Assembly (NCBI GenBank): GCA_964560875.1
Contig: CAZLMW010000080.1
Span: forward strand, 1 to 38,061
Source of the DNA: CAZLMW01 sp964560875
GTDB lineage: Bacteria; Myxococcota_A; UBA9042
Direction of reading: 5' to 3'
Length of the DNA: 38,061 bases
Shown: piece by piece, positions 1 through 8,760 of the stretch
How the letters are laid out: every line of letters starts with the position of its first letter
Position numbering within the stretch: position 1 is the first letter of the stretch
Program-made: the position numbers and the translations under genes
The notes under the pieces: generated by a model
The model's input: only the letters and a program-made list of their open reading frames with translations
Databases searched by the model: none
Told to the model about the DNA's origin: nothing

Positions 1-1
1 A

Positions 2-160
2 TTCCGCCATCGTCGCACTCGCTGCCGATCCACTCCGAGTTGTCTACTCAACGGCACGACGCAAGGCCTGAACGTCATCCGCTTCACCGTCCATGAAGTT
101 GTGGAGAAACTCGACGACGTCAAGGCCCGGATCTGGGTTGAAGCCGTCGGCGACGACTGA
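2..160 (+). CDS. C-terminal fragment resembling a DUF559/Vsr-like endonuclease
   Basis: The frame is open from the left edge to a TGA at 158-160. Only its last 35 or so codons look protein-like. The segment beginning GLNVIRFTVHEVVEKLDDV resembles the C-terminal end of DUF559 (very-short-patch-repair-like) endonucleases, where a strand of the type 'VLRFTN-EV-NLDGV' is followed by a short helix and the end of the protein. The codons before position 45 (rich in Arg, Ser and Cys) do not look like this family. A second frame (3-71) is also open here, so an upstream frameshift or decayed gene is possible. The catalytic part is not in the window, so function cannot be judged. Confidence 0.35.
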   Translation, partial: FRHRRTRCRSTPSCLLNGTTQGLNVIRFTVHEVVEKLDDVKARIWVEAVGDD

Positions 161-485
161 AATGGAGCGCCTGACGGCGCCCAGTACTTGTTTGCCCTTC
201 TCTGACCCTGCGGGCCATCTCTCCCCGGGGAGCGGGTGAGAGAGTAGTTATTTCAAACTGTTACGGGACCAGCAATAGAACTAAGCGACAAACCGGTCGG
301 ATTGTGCGCAATTCAGGGACAGGCCCTAACTGAACACGATTTACGGCGCAGTCTGCTAGCGTCGATTCGGGTTGACGGGACGACACGGAAACACCCCGGG
401 ACTCCCTCTCCTATGGCGCCGAGCGGCGCGGCCCGGTACAACGCATGCCCGGGCTGCGCTGCGGCGCCTATGTGTTGTCGGAAAA
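161..485. other. Gene-free stretch with small GC hairpins
   Basis: No convincing gene lies here. It holds a hairpin GCGCC-TGAC-GGCGC (167-180), the 12-bp palindrome CTCCCCGGGGAG (221-232) and a second hairpin with the same stem, GCGCC-GAGC-GGCGC (416-429). The first lies seven bases after the preceding stop and could be a terminator, but it is not followed by a strong T run. The rest is presumably the upstream region of the NTPase gene. I could not pick out a credible -35/-10 pair. Confidence 0.4.
167..180 (+). terminator. Possible terminator hairpin
   Basis: A five-base-pair GC stem (GCGCC/GGCGC) with a TGAC loop lies just after the stop at 160. The following bases, CCAGTACTTGTTTGCCC, contain only a weak T-rich stretch, so this is a weak call. 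Confidence 0.25.
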
Positions 486-2192
486 ATGACGCAAAAACAG
501 TTAGATAGAGCCATTGAATCGGATCTCTCGGGCGGCGCTCGTCGCGCTGGCATTGACCGCGTAGACCTCGGGCCTCTCGCCGCTGTTTTCGCAGCATTTT
601 TTGTCGCGTTCGTGGGTGGTTGCGGCGGCGCGGAAGAGAACAAGAAAGACGCCGCCAAGCTGTCGGCTGCGGCGGCCGATCAGCAACAAGAGATCGAATA
701 CACCCGACGCTGCTACAGCCGCTCGGCCGAACAAGCCCAGGCCGTCAAGAGCGGTCGCTACGTGCCGCCACAGCTCTACCTGCACCGGTGGCGGTCCAGC
801 GATCCGGGCGCGAAAGCCGGAACCAGCGTCAAAGAGACGGTCTTCGCCCAGGCTGTGGCGAAGGGAAAATCGAAGCACGCCATGGTGGTCGCTCGCGGCG
901 GAGCGGGAAAGACGTCGCTGGCCAAGGCGCTTGAAGTCCAGCTCTGCGGTGAGCTGCGCACGTTTCTCGTGCACTTGCACTGGGACGTCGCGGTCGCCGA
1001 GCACCCGGCTGGCGGGCCCAATCCAATCCTCATCGAGATGGCCAAGCAGCTCGGTGCTCCCAAGGGCGGTGGCGCGCTCGCATTCTTGAAGCCTCGAATT
1101 GGCAAAATTCGGCCGTGGCTCGTGCTCCTCGACGCGTTTGACGAGGTTTCCATCGACAAGCGACCGGCCATCGTCGGTTGGATCAACGCGCTTGCAGCGG
1201 CGCTGCCCGGCCTTCGAACCGTGGTGTTCTCGCGCCCGCCGGTATTCGACCGCACGTTTGGGCTGACCGGAATCGACGTGATCGGCGAGATCCCGCCGCT
1301 GTCCTGCCAGGTGGTCGACCGCGGCATCATGGGCGGGCCCGGTGGCGCCGCCGCCGGTCAGAGATTTCGCCAGTTTCTCAAGGATTTCCGGCTGGATACG
1401 GCGATTCGCAGCGGCAAGTCCTGCTTCTACCCGCACATGTCGACCTGGCGTGATCTCGGGGCGCTGCGGCACATCGCGAAGATGCGCGATAGCCCGGCGC
1501 TGGCCAAACGGCTCGCCAACCAGGGCGTGCAGACCCGGTCATCGGTGTACGAGGCCTACCTCGTGACCTTGCTGCAGGACGATGTGCAGGGCACGACCAT
1601 GAGCCCGCACGACACCCTCGCCATGGTCGACAAGATCGTTGATCGCGTGGCCCGGCCGGCATCGCGCGCGCTGAGCGTCCGCATCTCCGACTGCGAAGCC
1701 ATCGCCAAGGCGACCGCCAGTTCGCCGCGCGGCGTCTGCGAGACCCTGCTGCAATCGAGCCTGTTCCGCCGAACGCGTAAGCGCACCGTGTACCGCCTCG
1801 CCAACCAGACCCTGGCCGATCTCTTCCTGGCCCGTCGCGTTCATGCGCGCCTGCCACCAGCGGGCGGCGCCGGGTGCGATGTTCTGCGCGACAAGGCCGC
1901 CCTGTTCCAATCCAGCGAAATCGGCGGGTTCCTGCTGGGTATGCCGCGCGGCCGCGAATGCCTGGCTGACGTCACCGGCGTCATCTGCTCTCGGTCGGTC
2001 AAGCACGGCGAACAGCTCGGCGAAATCACGCGTGGTTTGAGCGCGGGAAGCGCCGGCTACGGGCAGATCCGGGACGCCGTCGCTCGCGCCAAACAAGACG
2101 CCCGGATCCCCCGCTGCGCGCTGAAGATCCTGGACAAACTCGAACGCAAGCTGCGCCCCAAGACCGGTCACATCACCGGCACGTCGCACTGA
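486..2192 (+). CDS. Predicted lipoprotein with a NACHT-like (STAND) NTPase domain
   Basis: The product is 568 residues from the ATG at 486. The frame stays open upstream to 372, but that part is low-complexity Arg/Ala and starts poorly. Near residues 30-50 a hydrophobic run ends in FVGGC, a lipobox-like sequence, followed by an Asn/Lys/Ala-rich linker. The NTPase part has a Walker A (ARGGAGKTSLAK, about residue 140), a Walker B of NACHT type (LVLLDAFDEV) and a sensor-like Arg in VVFSRPP. A later segment, YRLANQTLADLFLARRV, resembles the 'H-sFqEfLaA' region that closes NACHT modules. No recognisable C-terminal sensor repeats follow. NACHT/STAND proteins are usually cytoplasmic signalling or defence ATPases, so an export signal would be unusual. 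An alternative is a cytoplasmic protein with an N-terminal membrane anchor. The thiolase gene starts 32 bases downstream in the same direction. Confidence 0.7.
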   Translation: MTQKQLDRAIESDLSGGARRAGIDRVDLGPLAAVFAAFFVAFVGGCGGAEENKKDAAKLSAAAADQQQEIEYTRRCYSRSAEQAQAVKSGRYVPPQLYLHRWRSSDPGAKAGTSVKETVFAQAVAKGKSKHAMVVARGGAGKTSLAKALEVQLCGELRTFLVHLHWDVAVAEHPAGGPNPILIEMAKQLGAPKGGGALAFLKPRIGKIRPWLVLLDAFDEVSIDKRPAIVGWINALAAALPGLRTVVFSRPPVFDRTFGLTGIDVIGEIPPLSCQVVDRGIMGGPGGAAAGQRFRQFLKDFRLDTAIRSGKSCFYPHMSTWRDLGALRHIAKMRDSPALAKRLANQGVQTRSSVYEAYLVTLLQDDVQGTTMSPHDTLAMVDKIVDRVARPASRALSVRISDCEAIAKATASSPRGVCETLLQSSLFRRTRKRTVYRLANQTLADLFLARRVHARLPPAGGAGCDVLRDKAALFQSSEIGGFLLGMPRGRECLADVTGVICSRSVKHGEQLGEITRGLSAGSAGYGQIRDAVARAKQDARIPRCALKILDKLERKLRPKTGHITGTSH

Positions 2193-2224
2193 CCCGCTTT
2201 CGGCTCTGTGCCGAGGATTAAACA

Positions 2225-3436
2225 ATGCCCCAGGCCTTCATCTACGACGCCATCCGCACGCCTCGCGGACGCGGCCGCAAGCGCGACGGTGCGCTCGCGG
2301 AAGTGTCCCCACTCGACCTCGCAGCGACCGTTCTCCGCGGCGTCCGGGACCGCAATGAGCTCGACACCGGGCTGGTCGACGACGTGGTGCTCGGATGCGT
2401 CGAAGCCGTCGGTGAGCAGGGCGCCAACATCGGCCGCCTCGCCTCTCTGCACGCCGGGTACGCGCAAACTGCAGCCGGCATGCAGGTCAACAGGTTCTGC
2501 GCTTCGGGGCTCGAGGCCATCGGAATCGCCGCCGCCAAGGTTCGCGCGGGCGACGCTGATCTTTGTGTCGCCGGCGGTGTCGAGAGCATGAGCCGGGTGC
2601 CCATGGGCTCAGCCGGCGGCTCCTGGGCGACCGACCCCAACCTCGCCTGGGACACCTACTTCGTCCCGCAGGGGGTGAGCGCCGACCTCATCGCCACGAT
2701 CGATGGCATGTCGCGCGAACAGCTCGACGAGTTCGCGGTCGTCAGCCAACAGCGCGCCGCCCGGGCATGGGCCGAAGGCTGGTTTGATCGCAGCGTCGTC
2801 CCCGTCATCGATGAGCTGGGCACGGTCCTGCTCGACCGCGACGAAACTGTCCGTGGCAACGCCTCGTTGGATTCCCTTGGTCGCCTCAAACCGGCGTTCA
2901 AGAAGATGGGCGAGGACTATGGGTTCGACGCCGTCGCCAAGCTGCGCTACCCGGAGGTCGAGCGGATCGACCACGTGCACCATGCCGGCAACTCATCGGG
3001 GATCGTCGATGGAGCGTCCGTCGTTGTCATCGGCAACGACAGGATCGGCTCGGAAACGGGGCTGAAACCGCGCGGGAAAGTGGTCGCTTGTGCTTCGATC
3101 GGCAGCGAGCCTTGCATCATGCTGACCGGCCCCGCTGATGCTGCACACAAGGTCTTGGGTCGGGCCGGCCTCAAGCCTTCGGACATCGACCTGTGGGAGG
3201 TCAACGAGGCGTTCGCTTCGGTCGTCCTGCGTTTCATGAACGACCTCGATGTCCCCCACGACCGCGTCAATGTAGCCGGCGGCGCCATCGCGATGGGACA
3301 CCCGCTCGGTGCGACCGGGGCGATCCTGGTTGGCACCGTCCTCGACGAGCTGCATCGCCGCGACCTCAGACGCGCCCTCGTTGTGCTTTGCGTCGGCGCC
3401 GGCATGGGCACGGCCGCCATCATCGAGCGCGTGTGA
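2225..3436 (+). CDS. Acetyl-CoA C-acyltransferase (thiolase)
   Basis: This 403-residue protein is full length for a thiolase and should catalyse the last step of beta-oxidation, cleaving 3-ketoacyl-CoA with CoA to acetyl-CoA and a shortened acyl-CoA. The nucleophilic Cys is C92 in VNRFCASGLEA. The GHPLGATGA box carries the catalytic His (H359). A second Cys (C389) lies in LCVGAGMGTA, where families usually have CxGGG. NEAFA is also present. A purine-rich GAGG precedes the ATG. The next gene, the fused hydratase/dehydrogenase, begins 46 bases downstream. The pair corresponds to the fadA/fadB or fadI/fadJ arrangement, here with the thiolase first. Whether it prefers long acyl chains or acetoacetyl-CoA cannot be told from sequence alone. 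Confidence 0.93.
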   Translation: MPQAFIYDAIRTPRGRGRKRDGALAEVSPLDLAATVLRGVRDRNELDTGLVDDVVLGCVEAVGEQGANIGRLASLHAGYAQTAAGMQVNRFCASGLEAIGIAAAKVRAGDADLCVAGGVESMSRVPMGSAGGSWATDPNLAWDTYFVPQGVSADLIATIDGMSREQLDEFAVVSQQRAARAWAEGWFDRSVVPVIDELGTVLLDRDETVRGNASLDSLGRLKPAFKKMGEDYGFDAVAKLRYPEVERIDHVHHAGNSSGIVDGASVVVIGNDRIGSETGLKPRGKVVACASIGSEPCIMLTGPADAAHKVLGRAGLKPSDIDLWEVNEAFASVVLRFMNDLDVPHDRVNVAGGAIAMGHPLGATGAILVGTVLDELHRRDLRRALVVLCVGAGMGTAAIIERV

Positions 3437-3482
3437 CCCGTCTTTCTCACCAGCCGGGCCTGCCGCCCGATTGGAGCCAGTC

Positions 3483-5624
3483 ATGAGCATCATCACGTCC
3501 GCCACCCAGGCGCGCGTCGCCGTCCTGAGCTGGGACGACAACGCCCGGCCCGTCAACCTGCTCACCGGGGCAGCCCTCGCTGAACTCAAACAAGCCCTCG
3601 ACGTCGCTGTCGCGGACGAATCGATCGATGGGATCGTGATCACGTCCACGAAACCGGGGACTTTTGTTGTCGGCGGCGACCTGGACCAGATCAAGGGCCT
3701 GACATCGGGCGCCATCTCAGGGGCTGAGTTGGTCGAAAAAACCGCGTGGGTTCACAACGTGCTGCGCGGCATCGAGACCTGCGCAAAGCCCGTCGTGGCG
3801 GCTCTCAACGGCATGACGCTCGGCGGCGGCTATGAGCTCGCGCTGGCCTGTCATCGGCGTATCCTCGCGGACGGAAAAGCTTCCAAGGTCGGACTGCCCG
3901 AAGCCCAGATGGGCCTGATGCCGGGCGCCGGCGGGACGCAACGGTTGCCGCGCCTGATCGGGGTCGAAAAGGCCATAGGTGCGCTGTTGGAAGGCAAGCA
4001 ATACCGGGCTGACGAGGCGCTGAAGCTCGGACTCGTTGACGAAGTGGTCGCGGCAGACGGGTTGCTCGACGCCGCGATCGCCTGGATCGCCAGCGGTCCC
4101 GAAGCGAGTCAGCCATGGGATCGGCGCGGCACCGAGCCACCCGGTGGGGGCATCGACAGCCCGCGCGCCCTGCAAGTGCTGATGGGCACCAACGCGATGG
4201 TTCACGCCAAGACCTACGGAAACTTCCCCCACGCCAAGGCCATCATCGGCGCGGTCCACGACGGAATGCGCCTGCCGATCGAGCGCGGCTGCCGGATCGA
4301 GAGCCGCCGCTTTGCCAGGCTCATCCGCACCGACGTCGCCACAAGCATGCTGCGCACGCTGTATTTCGAGATGCAGGACGCCAAGAAAGGCGCGCGTCGA
4401 CCGAGCGGGTTTGAGCGGCGCGACATCAACAAGATCGGCGTGCTGGGCGCTGGGCTGATGGGCGGCGGGATCGCGTTTGTGGCCGCAAGCGCGGGCCTGG
4501 ACGTTGTCTTGCTCGACAGGTCGCAGGAAGCGGCCGACCAGGGCCGGGCCTACACCGAAAACAAGCTGAAGCGACGGATCGCTCGCGGTCGTGCCACCCG
4601 GGGCAAGCTCGACCGGACCCTGGCGCGCATTCACGCAACGACCGATTACGCCGACCTCGACGGCTGTGATGTCGTCGTCGAAGCCGTGTTCGAAGACCGG
4701 GAAATCAAGGCCAAAGTTCATCGCGCCGCCGCGGAACAGCTCGCCGACGACGCCATCATCGGCAGCAATACGTCGACGTTGCCCATCACCGGACTATCCG
4801 AGGCGCTCGACCACCCCGATCGCTTCATCGGAATGCACTTCTTTTCGCCGGTCGAGAGGATGCCGCTGCTCGAGGTGATTCGCGGCAAGGAAACGAGCGA
4901 AGCCACCCTGGCGCTGACCTTCGACTTCGCCGCGCGCATCGGCAAGACACCGATCGTCGTCAACGACAGTCGCGGCTTCTACACGAGTCGGGTTTTTGGG
5001 ACCTACATCACCGAAGGCATGGCCATGTTGGCCGAGGGGATCTCCCCGGCGCTGATCGAAAACGCGGGACAGCGGTCCGGCATGCCGATGGCCCCGCTCG
5101 CTCTCGCCGATGAGGTCGGTATCGGTCTGATGCACCAGGTCGGCGAACAGACGCGTCGCGATCTCGGCGATTCAACCCCGGTCAGCCCGGCGGCTCCGGT
5201 TCTTGAGGTCATGGCGGTCGACGCCGGTCGCAAGGGGCGACGCGACGGCGGCGGCTTCTACGAATACGGCGCAGGCGGCAGCAAAGCCCTTTGGTCCGGA
5301 CTCGGACAGCGTTTCAGCCCCGCCCAATCGCAACCGACGGCCGGCGAGCTGGTCGACCGCTTCCTGTACACCCAGGCGCTCGAAGCGTCGCGTTGTGTCG
5401 AAGCGTCCGTGATCACCGATGCGGGGGAAGCGGACGTCGGCGCCATCCTCGGTTGGGGGTTCGCGCCATGGAGCGGCGGTCCGCTCAGCTACATCGACAG
5501 CATTGGCGCCGGGTCATTTGTCGACCGTGCGGACGAGCTGGCCTCCCGCTACGGCGACCGATTCGCACCACCGGAGCTGCTGCGCGACATGGCTCGCGAC
5601 GGGCGGACCTTCCACGGGAGTTGA
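3483..5624 (+). CDS. fadJ: Fused enoyl-CoA hydratase / 3-hydroxyacyl-CoA dehydrogenase
   Basis: The product is 713 residues, the usual size of the FadB/FadJ trifunctional alpha subunit. Residues 1-190 form the crotonase domain; its two acid residues fall at E118 (GGGYELALA) and E140 (GLPEAQMGL), matching E119 and E139 of E. coli FadB. The Rossmann domain starts near residue 318 with IGVLGAGLMGGG, and the dehydrogenase His is H452 in MHFFSPVE. Two C-terminal 3HCDH domains follow (GFYTSRV; LGWGFAPWSGGPLSYID). It hydrates enoyl-CoA and oxidises the 3-hydroxyacyl-CoA with NAD+, feeding the thiolase upstream. The ATG at 3483 is chosen because homology begins there, although the frame is open back to 3309 inside the thiolase gene. 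FadJ and FadB cannot be told apart with certainty. Confidence 0.92.
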   Translation: MSIITSATQARVAVLSWDDNARPVNLLTGAALAELKQALDVAVADESIDGIVITSTKPGTFVVGGDLDQIKGLTSGAISGAELVEKTAWVHNVLRGIETCAKPVVAALNGMTLGGGYELALACHRRILADGKASKVGLPEAQMGLMPGAGGTQRLPRLIGVEKAIGALLEGKQYRADEALKLGLVDEVVAADGLLDAAIAWIASGPEASQPWDRRGTEPPGGGIDSPRALQVLMGTNAMVHAKTYGNFPHAKAIIGAVHDGMRLPIERGCRIESRRFARLIRTDVATSMLRTLYFEMQDAKKGARRPSGFERRDINKIGVLGAGLMGGGIAFVAASAGLDVVLLDRSQEAADQGRAYTENKLKRRIARGRATRGKLDRTLARIHATTDYADLDGCDVVVEAVFEDREIKAKVHRAAAEQLADDAIIGSNTSTLPITGLSEALDHPDRFIGMHFFSPVERMPLLEVIRGKETSEATLALTFDFAARIGKTPIVVNDSRGFYTSRVFGTYITEGMAMLAEGISPALIENAGQRSGMPMAPLALADEVGIGLMHQVGEQTRRDLGDSTPVSPAAPVLEVMAVDAGRKGRRDGGGFYEYGAGGSKALWSGLGQRFSPAQSQPTAGELVDRFLYTQALEASRCVEASVITDAGEADVGAILGWGFAPWSGGPLSYIDSIGAGSFVDRADELASRYGDRFAPPELLRDMARDGRTFHGS

Positions 5625-5630
5625 CAGGCG

Positions 5631-6572
5631 ATGGCTGCAAGCCTCCGCAAAGGCCTTTGGTCGCTCGTCGTCGTGACCTGGATGCTGATCGGCTTCGGCG
5701 CGCTCGTGCGGGCCATGAAAGCAGGTCTCGCATGTCCGGATTGGCCGCTCTGTTTTGGGGACGTCGTCCCGGACGTGCGACTCGAGGGCGTCATCTACGA
5801 GTTCGGCCACCGCGTTCTTGCCGGTTTGGTTTCGATCGGGTTCGCGGTTGTCGGTGTGCTCGTGTGGCGGGACGCGGCCTGCAAGAAGCTCGCGGGTCGC
5901 ACGATGCTGCTCGGGGGCGTCGTTCTGCTCGCCCAAATCGTGATGGGCGGCCTGACCGTTCTTATCGTCGAAAAAGGCCATGGCGGCGACCCGCGTCCGG
6001 CGGCTTGGACGGTCACGACGCACCTCTTGCTCGGCAATTCGTTTGCGGCCTGCATCGCGTGGGCGGCATCGCGCCTCGGGTTGCTCGGATCTTCGGGGAA
6101 ACAGCAGAGCGACCATCAAATGAGCCCGGAAATTCAGCCGGCGGCGGGTCCCGCGCTGCTAATCGCCTGGACCTGCGCGCTTCTTGGGCAGTTCCTTCTG
6201 GGCGGCCTCATCGCCAGCAATCTCGCGGGGATGGTGTGCATTGAGTTCCCTGCCTGCAGCGGCGGCGTCTGGTTCCCGTCGTGGTCCGGCTTTGTCGGCC
6301 TGCAGCTCGCCCATCGCCTCAACGCGTATCTGCTTGTCGCGCTCGGATTCGGGCTGGCATGGCAGGCGCGCCGCTATCAGCCGACCCTGGCCCGTGTCGT
6401 CGCCGCGCTCATCGTGATGCAAGTGCTTGCCGGAGCCGCGAACATCTGGCTGCGCCTGCCGCCGACGGTGACCGTCATCCACTCGGCGCTCGCGTCTGCA
6501 TTGTTCGTCTCGACCGCGCTGCTCTGGGCCCAACGTCGCGCGTCGCGGGTCCGAATCTCGCTGGCGGGGTAG
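5631..6572 (+). CDS. ctaA: Heme A synthase, COX15/CtaA family
   Basis: A 313-residue polytopic membrane protein with the internal two-fold repeat typical of CtaA. The first half has GALVRAMKAGLACPDWPLC and then EFGHR; the second half has MVCIEFPACSGG and then LAHRLNAYL. The His residues of EFGHR, VTTHLL, LAHRLN and VIHSAL are the expected heme ligands of the two halves. Cys35 and Cys41 in the first loop are close to the disulfide pair known from Bacillus CtaA, and a Cys pair also occurs in the matching loop of the second half. The enzyme oxidises the C8 methyl of heme O to make heme A for cytochrome oxidase. It starts seven bases after the beta-oxidation gene and is probably cotranscribed, though no oxidase genes are nearby. 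Confidence 0.85.
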   Translation: MAASLRKGLWSLVVVTWMLIGFGALVRAMKAGLACPDWPLCFGDVVPDVRLEGVIYEFGHRVLAGLVSIGFAVVGVLVWRDAACKKLAGRTMLLGGVVLLAQIVMGGLTVLIVEKGHGGDPRPAAWTVTTHLLLGNSFAACIAWAASRLGLLGSSGKQQSDHQMSPEIQPAAGPALLIAWTCALLGQFLLGGLIASNLAGMVCIEFPACSGGVWFPSWSGFVGLQLAHRLNAYLLVALGFGLAWQARRYQPTLARVVAALIVMQVLAGAANIWLRLPPTVTVIHSALASALFVSTALLWAQRRASRVRISLAG

Positions 6573-6588
6573 CCCGATTCAAGCGGGC
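6572..6588. terminator. Possible shared terminator hairpin between convergent genes
   Basis: GCCCG-ATTCAAG-CGGGC fills most of the 22-bp gap between the ends of the heme A synthase and kinase genes. The stem has five GC pairs. There is no T tract, so it would be weak as an intrinsic terminator, but the position between convergent stops fits. Confidence 0.35.
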
Positions 6589-6594
6589 AGCGAC

Positions 6595-8601
6595 TCAGAG
6601 GGCCGAATCGCCGTCGTACTCGGGCTCTTCCTGCTTGGGCTTCTTCTTCACGGCACGTTTTGCGGCTGGTTTCGCCGCAGGCTTCTTTGGCGGGACCTTC
6701 TTGGTAGTTGCCGCTCTTGTTGGGGCCTTTCTGACTCGCGCCGGCTTGGCGGCTGCGGCGACCGTCAACATCGTGGAATGCGACTCGGCCGCGCGGTTTG
6801 CGGAGAACGACAAGCTGGCCAGGGCCGTCGCGATGCACTCCTTCAGCGGGGCCTTGGCCGCTGCGTCGATCAACGACCCGTTCACCTGGCCATCCGTGCC
6901 GACCTGGAGTCCGACCTTGATGTCGACGGTCCCGCCCGTCTTCGGACCGTGCTCTGCGAAACATTTTTGCAGCTTGTCTTTGACGGTGTGCACCGCTGCG
7001 TCCACTTCGGCGACCGTCAGCGGTTTGACGACCGCTTTGTCGGCCGCGTTTGCCGGCGCGGGCGCTTTGGTAGCCTCAGCCCTTTCGTCGTCTGCCTTCT
7101 TTTCAGCGCCTGCAACCGCCGCTTTCGCCGCTTTCGCCTCTTTGTCCGAATCTTTGGCCGCCGCCACACCGATCCCGCCGGCGCTCTTTGCGTCGTCGTC
7201 GATGGACGCGCCGCGACCGAACCACGCGACCGCTGCGACCAATCCGAGCGCAGCAACGCCCGCGATCACCTTGACGGCCATCGAGCCACCACCGGCCGCA
7301 GCGCCACCGCCCGAAGACGCGCGAATCGCGGCAGACGTCGCTGCAACGGCCTCGCCCGTGTCCAGCGCCACGGTCGCTTGTTCGTTCAACGCTGATTGGA
7401 TCGACGACGATGATGCCGAGCTGCCTTGCACCGCGCGGGTCGGCGGCGGTCCATCGTCAGCCGGTGGACTTGCCAGCTTCGTAGCCCGCGTTTCGGTCGC
7501 GCCGCTGATATCCATGTCGCGCGTTTCATCGTCGGCGGCGGGCTGGTTGTCGGCCGCGCGCATCGCCGCAGCGAGGACGAACTCCGGCGTTAATCCGCGC
7601 ATTTTCGCCGTCTGGGCCCGCTTGGTCACAGGCACCGGTTCGCCGGCCTTGGCGCTGACCATCTCCAGCGCAGCGCGCATATCGTCGGCGTCGTAAAACC
7701 GGTCATCGGGATGCTTGTTGAGCGCCGTCATGACGATTTCAGGCAGCCCAGCCGGCAGATCGGGGGCTTTTTCGCGCAGCGGCGGCGCCGGGTCCTGGAT
7801 GTGCTTGACGATCAAGGACATGGCGCTGGGCGCAATGAACGGCGGTGCCCCGGAGAGCGCTTCGTACAAGATGACGCCGAGCGAGTAGATGTCCGACCGC
7901 CGGTCCAGCTCTTCGGCGCGGCCTTGCTCCGGGCTCATGTACTTGGGCGTGCCGAGGGCAAATCCGGTCTTGGTGAGATCCTGGTCCTGACCGGCGACCG
8001 TCGATTTGGCGATGCCGAAGTCGAGCAGCTTCACGAAGTCTTTTTCGCCGTGGACCTCGCACAGAAAGATGTTGCTGGGCTTGAGGTCGCGGTGCACGAG
8101 GCCGATCGCGTGCGCTTCGGACAACGAACGCAGAACCGCGCACGTGATGCGGATCATCCGCAGCGGCTCGATGCGTCCCTCGCGCTTGAGAATGTGCCCG
8201 AACTCCTCCCCGTTGAGCAGCTCCATGGCGATGTAGAGCTGCCCGCCACGCGTCCGTCCCGAGTCGTAAACCCGCACCGTGTTGGGGTGTTTGAGCTGCG
8301 ACGTCATCTTGGCTTCGTTGAGAAACCGCGTGAGCTGAACGGGATCGGCAGCGACGTCGCTCTTGAGGACTTTGACGACCACATCCTGGGACGTGGTGAT
8401 GTGTTCGGCGGCGAAGACCGTGCCGAATCCACCCTTGCCGAGCACCCGCGCGATCTTGTAGCGGCTGCCGACGACCTCGCCGATCAGCGCCTTCTCCAAC
8501 GGGATCGGCGGCACATAGGCGAACGTCGGGCAGTCCGGGTGGCTGACCGGGCATGAATCCCCGTTCGGCACTTGCCCGCACACTGAGCACTTATCGGACA
8601 T
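6595..8601 (-). CDS. Membrane-anchored Ser/Thr protein kinase with C-terminal AgmX/TonB-C-like domain
   Basis: The product is 668 residues. The start at 8601 gives MSDKCSVCGQ with Cys at 5, 8, 17 and 24, a possible small zinc ribbon. The Hanks-type kinase domain spans about 48-315: glycine loop GKGGFGTV, Lys77, HRDLKPSN with Asp172, DFG at 194-196 and GTPKYMSPEQ. A disordered linker leads to one membrane helix (about 441-461). The outer part has an Ala/Lys/Glu-rich stretch, then a domain of about 90 residues with a single Cys in KLQKCFAEHG and another in LKECIATAL. This resembles the AgmX/PglI C-terminal domain found on myxobacterial kinases. The last 40 residues are Lys/Ala/Pro-rich and histone-H1-like. 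It is divergent from the thymidine kinase gene. Its substrates are unknown. Confidence 0.9.
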   Translation of the reverse strand: MSDKCSVCGQVPNGDSCPVSHPDCPTFAYVPPIPLEKALIGEVVGSRYKIARVLGKGGFGTVFAAEHITTSQDVVVKVLKSDVAADPVQLTRFLNEAKMTSQLKHPNTVRVYDSGRTRGGQLYIAMELLNGEEFGHILKREGRIEPLRMIRITCAVLRSLSEAHAIGLVHRDLKPSNIFLCEVHGEKDFVKLLDFGIAKSTVAGQDQDLTKTGFALGTPKYMSPEQGRAEELDRRSDIYSLGVILYEALSGAPPFIAPSAMSLIVKHIQDPAPPLREKAPDLPAGLPEIVMTALNKHPDDRFYDADDMRAALEMVSAKAGEPVPVTKRAQTAKMRGLTPEFVLAAAMRAADNQPAADDETRDMDISGATETRATKLASPPADDGPPPTRAVQGSSASSSSIQSALNEQATVALDTGEAVAATSAAIRASSGGGAAAGGGSMAVKVIAGVAALGLVAAVAWFGRGASIDDDAKSAGGIGVAAAKDSDKEAKAAKAAVAGAEKKADDERAEATKAPAPANAADKAVVKPLTVAEVDAAVHTVKDKLQKCFAEHGPKTGGTVDIKVGLQVGTDGQVNGSLIDAAAKAPLKECIATALASLSFSANRAAESHSTMLTVAAAAKPARVRKAPTRAATTKKVPPKKPAAKPAAKRAVKKKPKQEEPEYDGDSAL

Positions 8602-8760
8602 GCCGCCACGATAAACCGTTGGCGTACGCACGTTCAACCGGCGGTGTTTTTGACGCCCTGTGACACTTGCTCGCGTCGAGTCGGTGGCGTAGTGATCGGG
8701 CAGTGACGCACGTCGCCGGCCTGTCCATGCCGGCCCGTCGATGCCGGAACAGGGGCGGTG

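Noticed and set aside
5291..6244. Long open frame overlapping the heme A synthase gene
   Set aside because: Its protein is Arg/Gly-rich without family features, a normal shadow of GC-rich coding DNA, and the overlapping frame has clear CtaA motifs.
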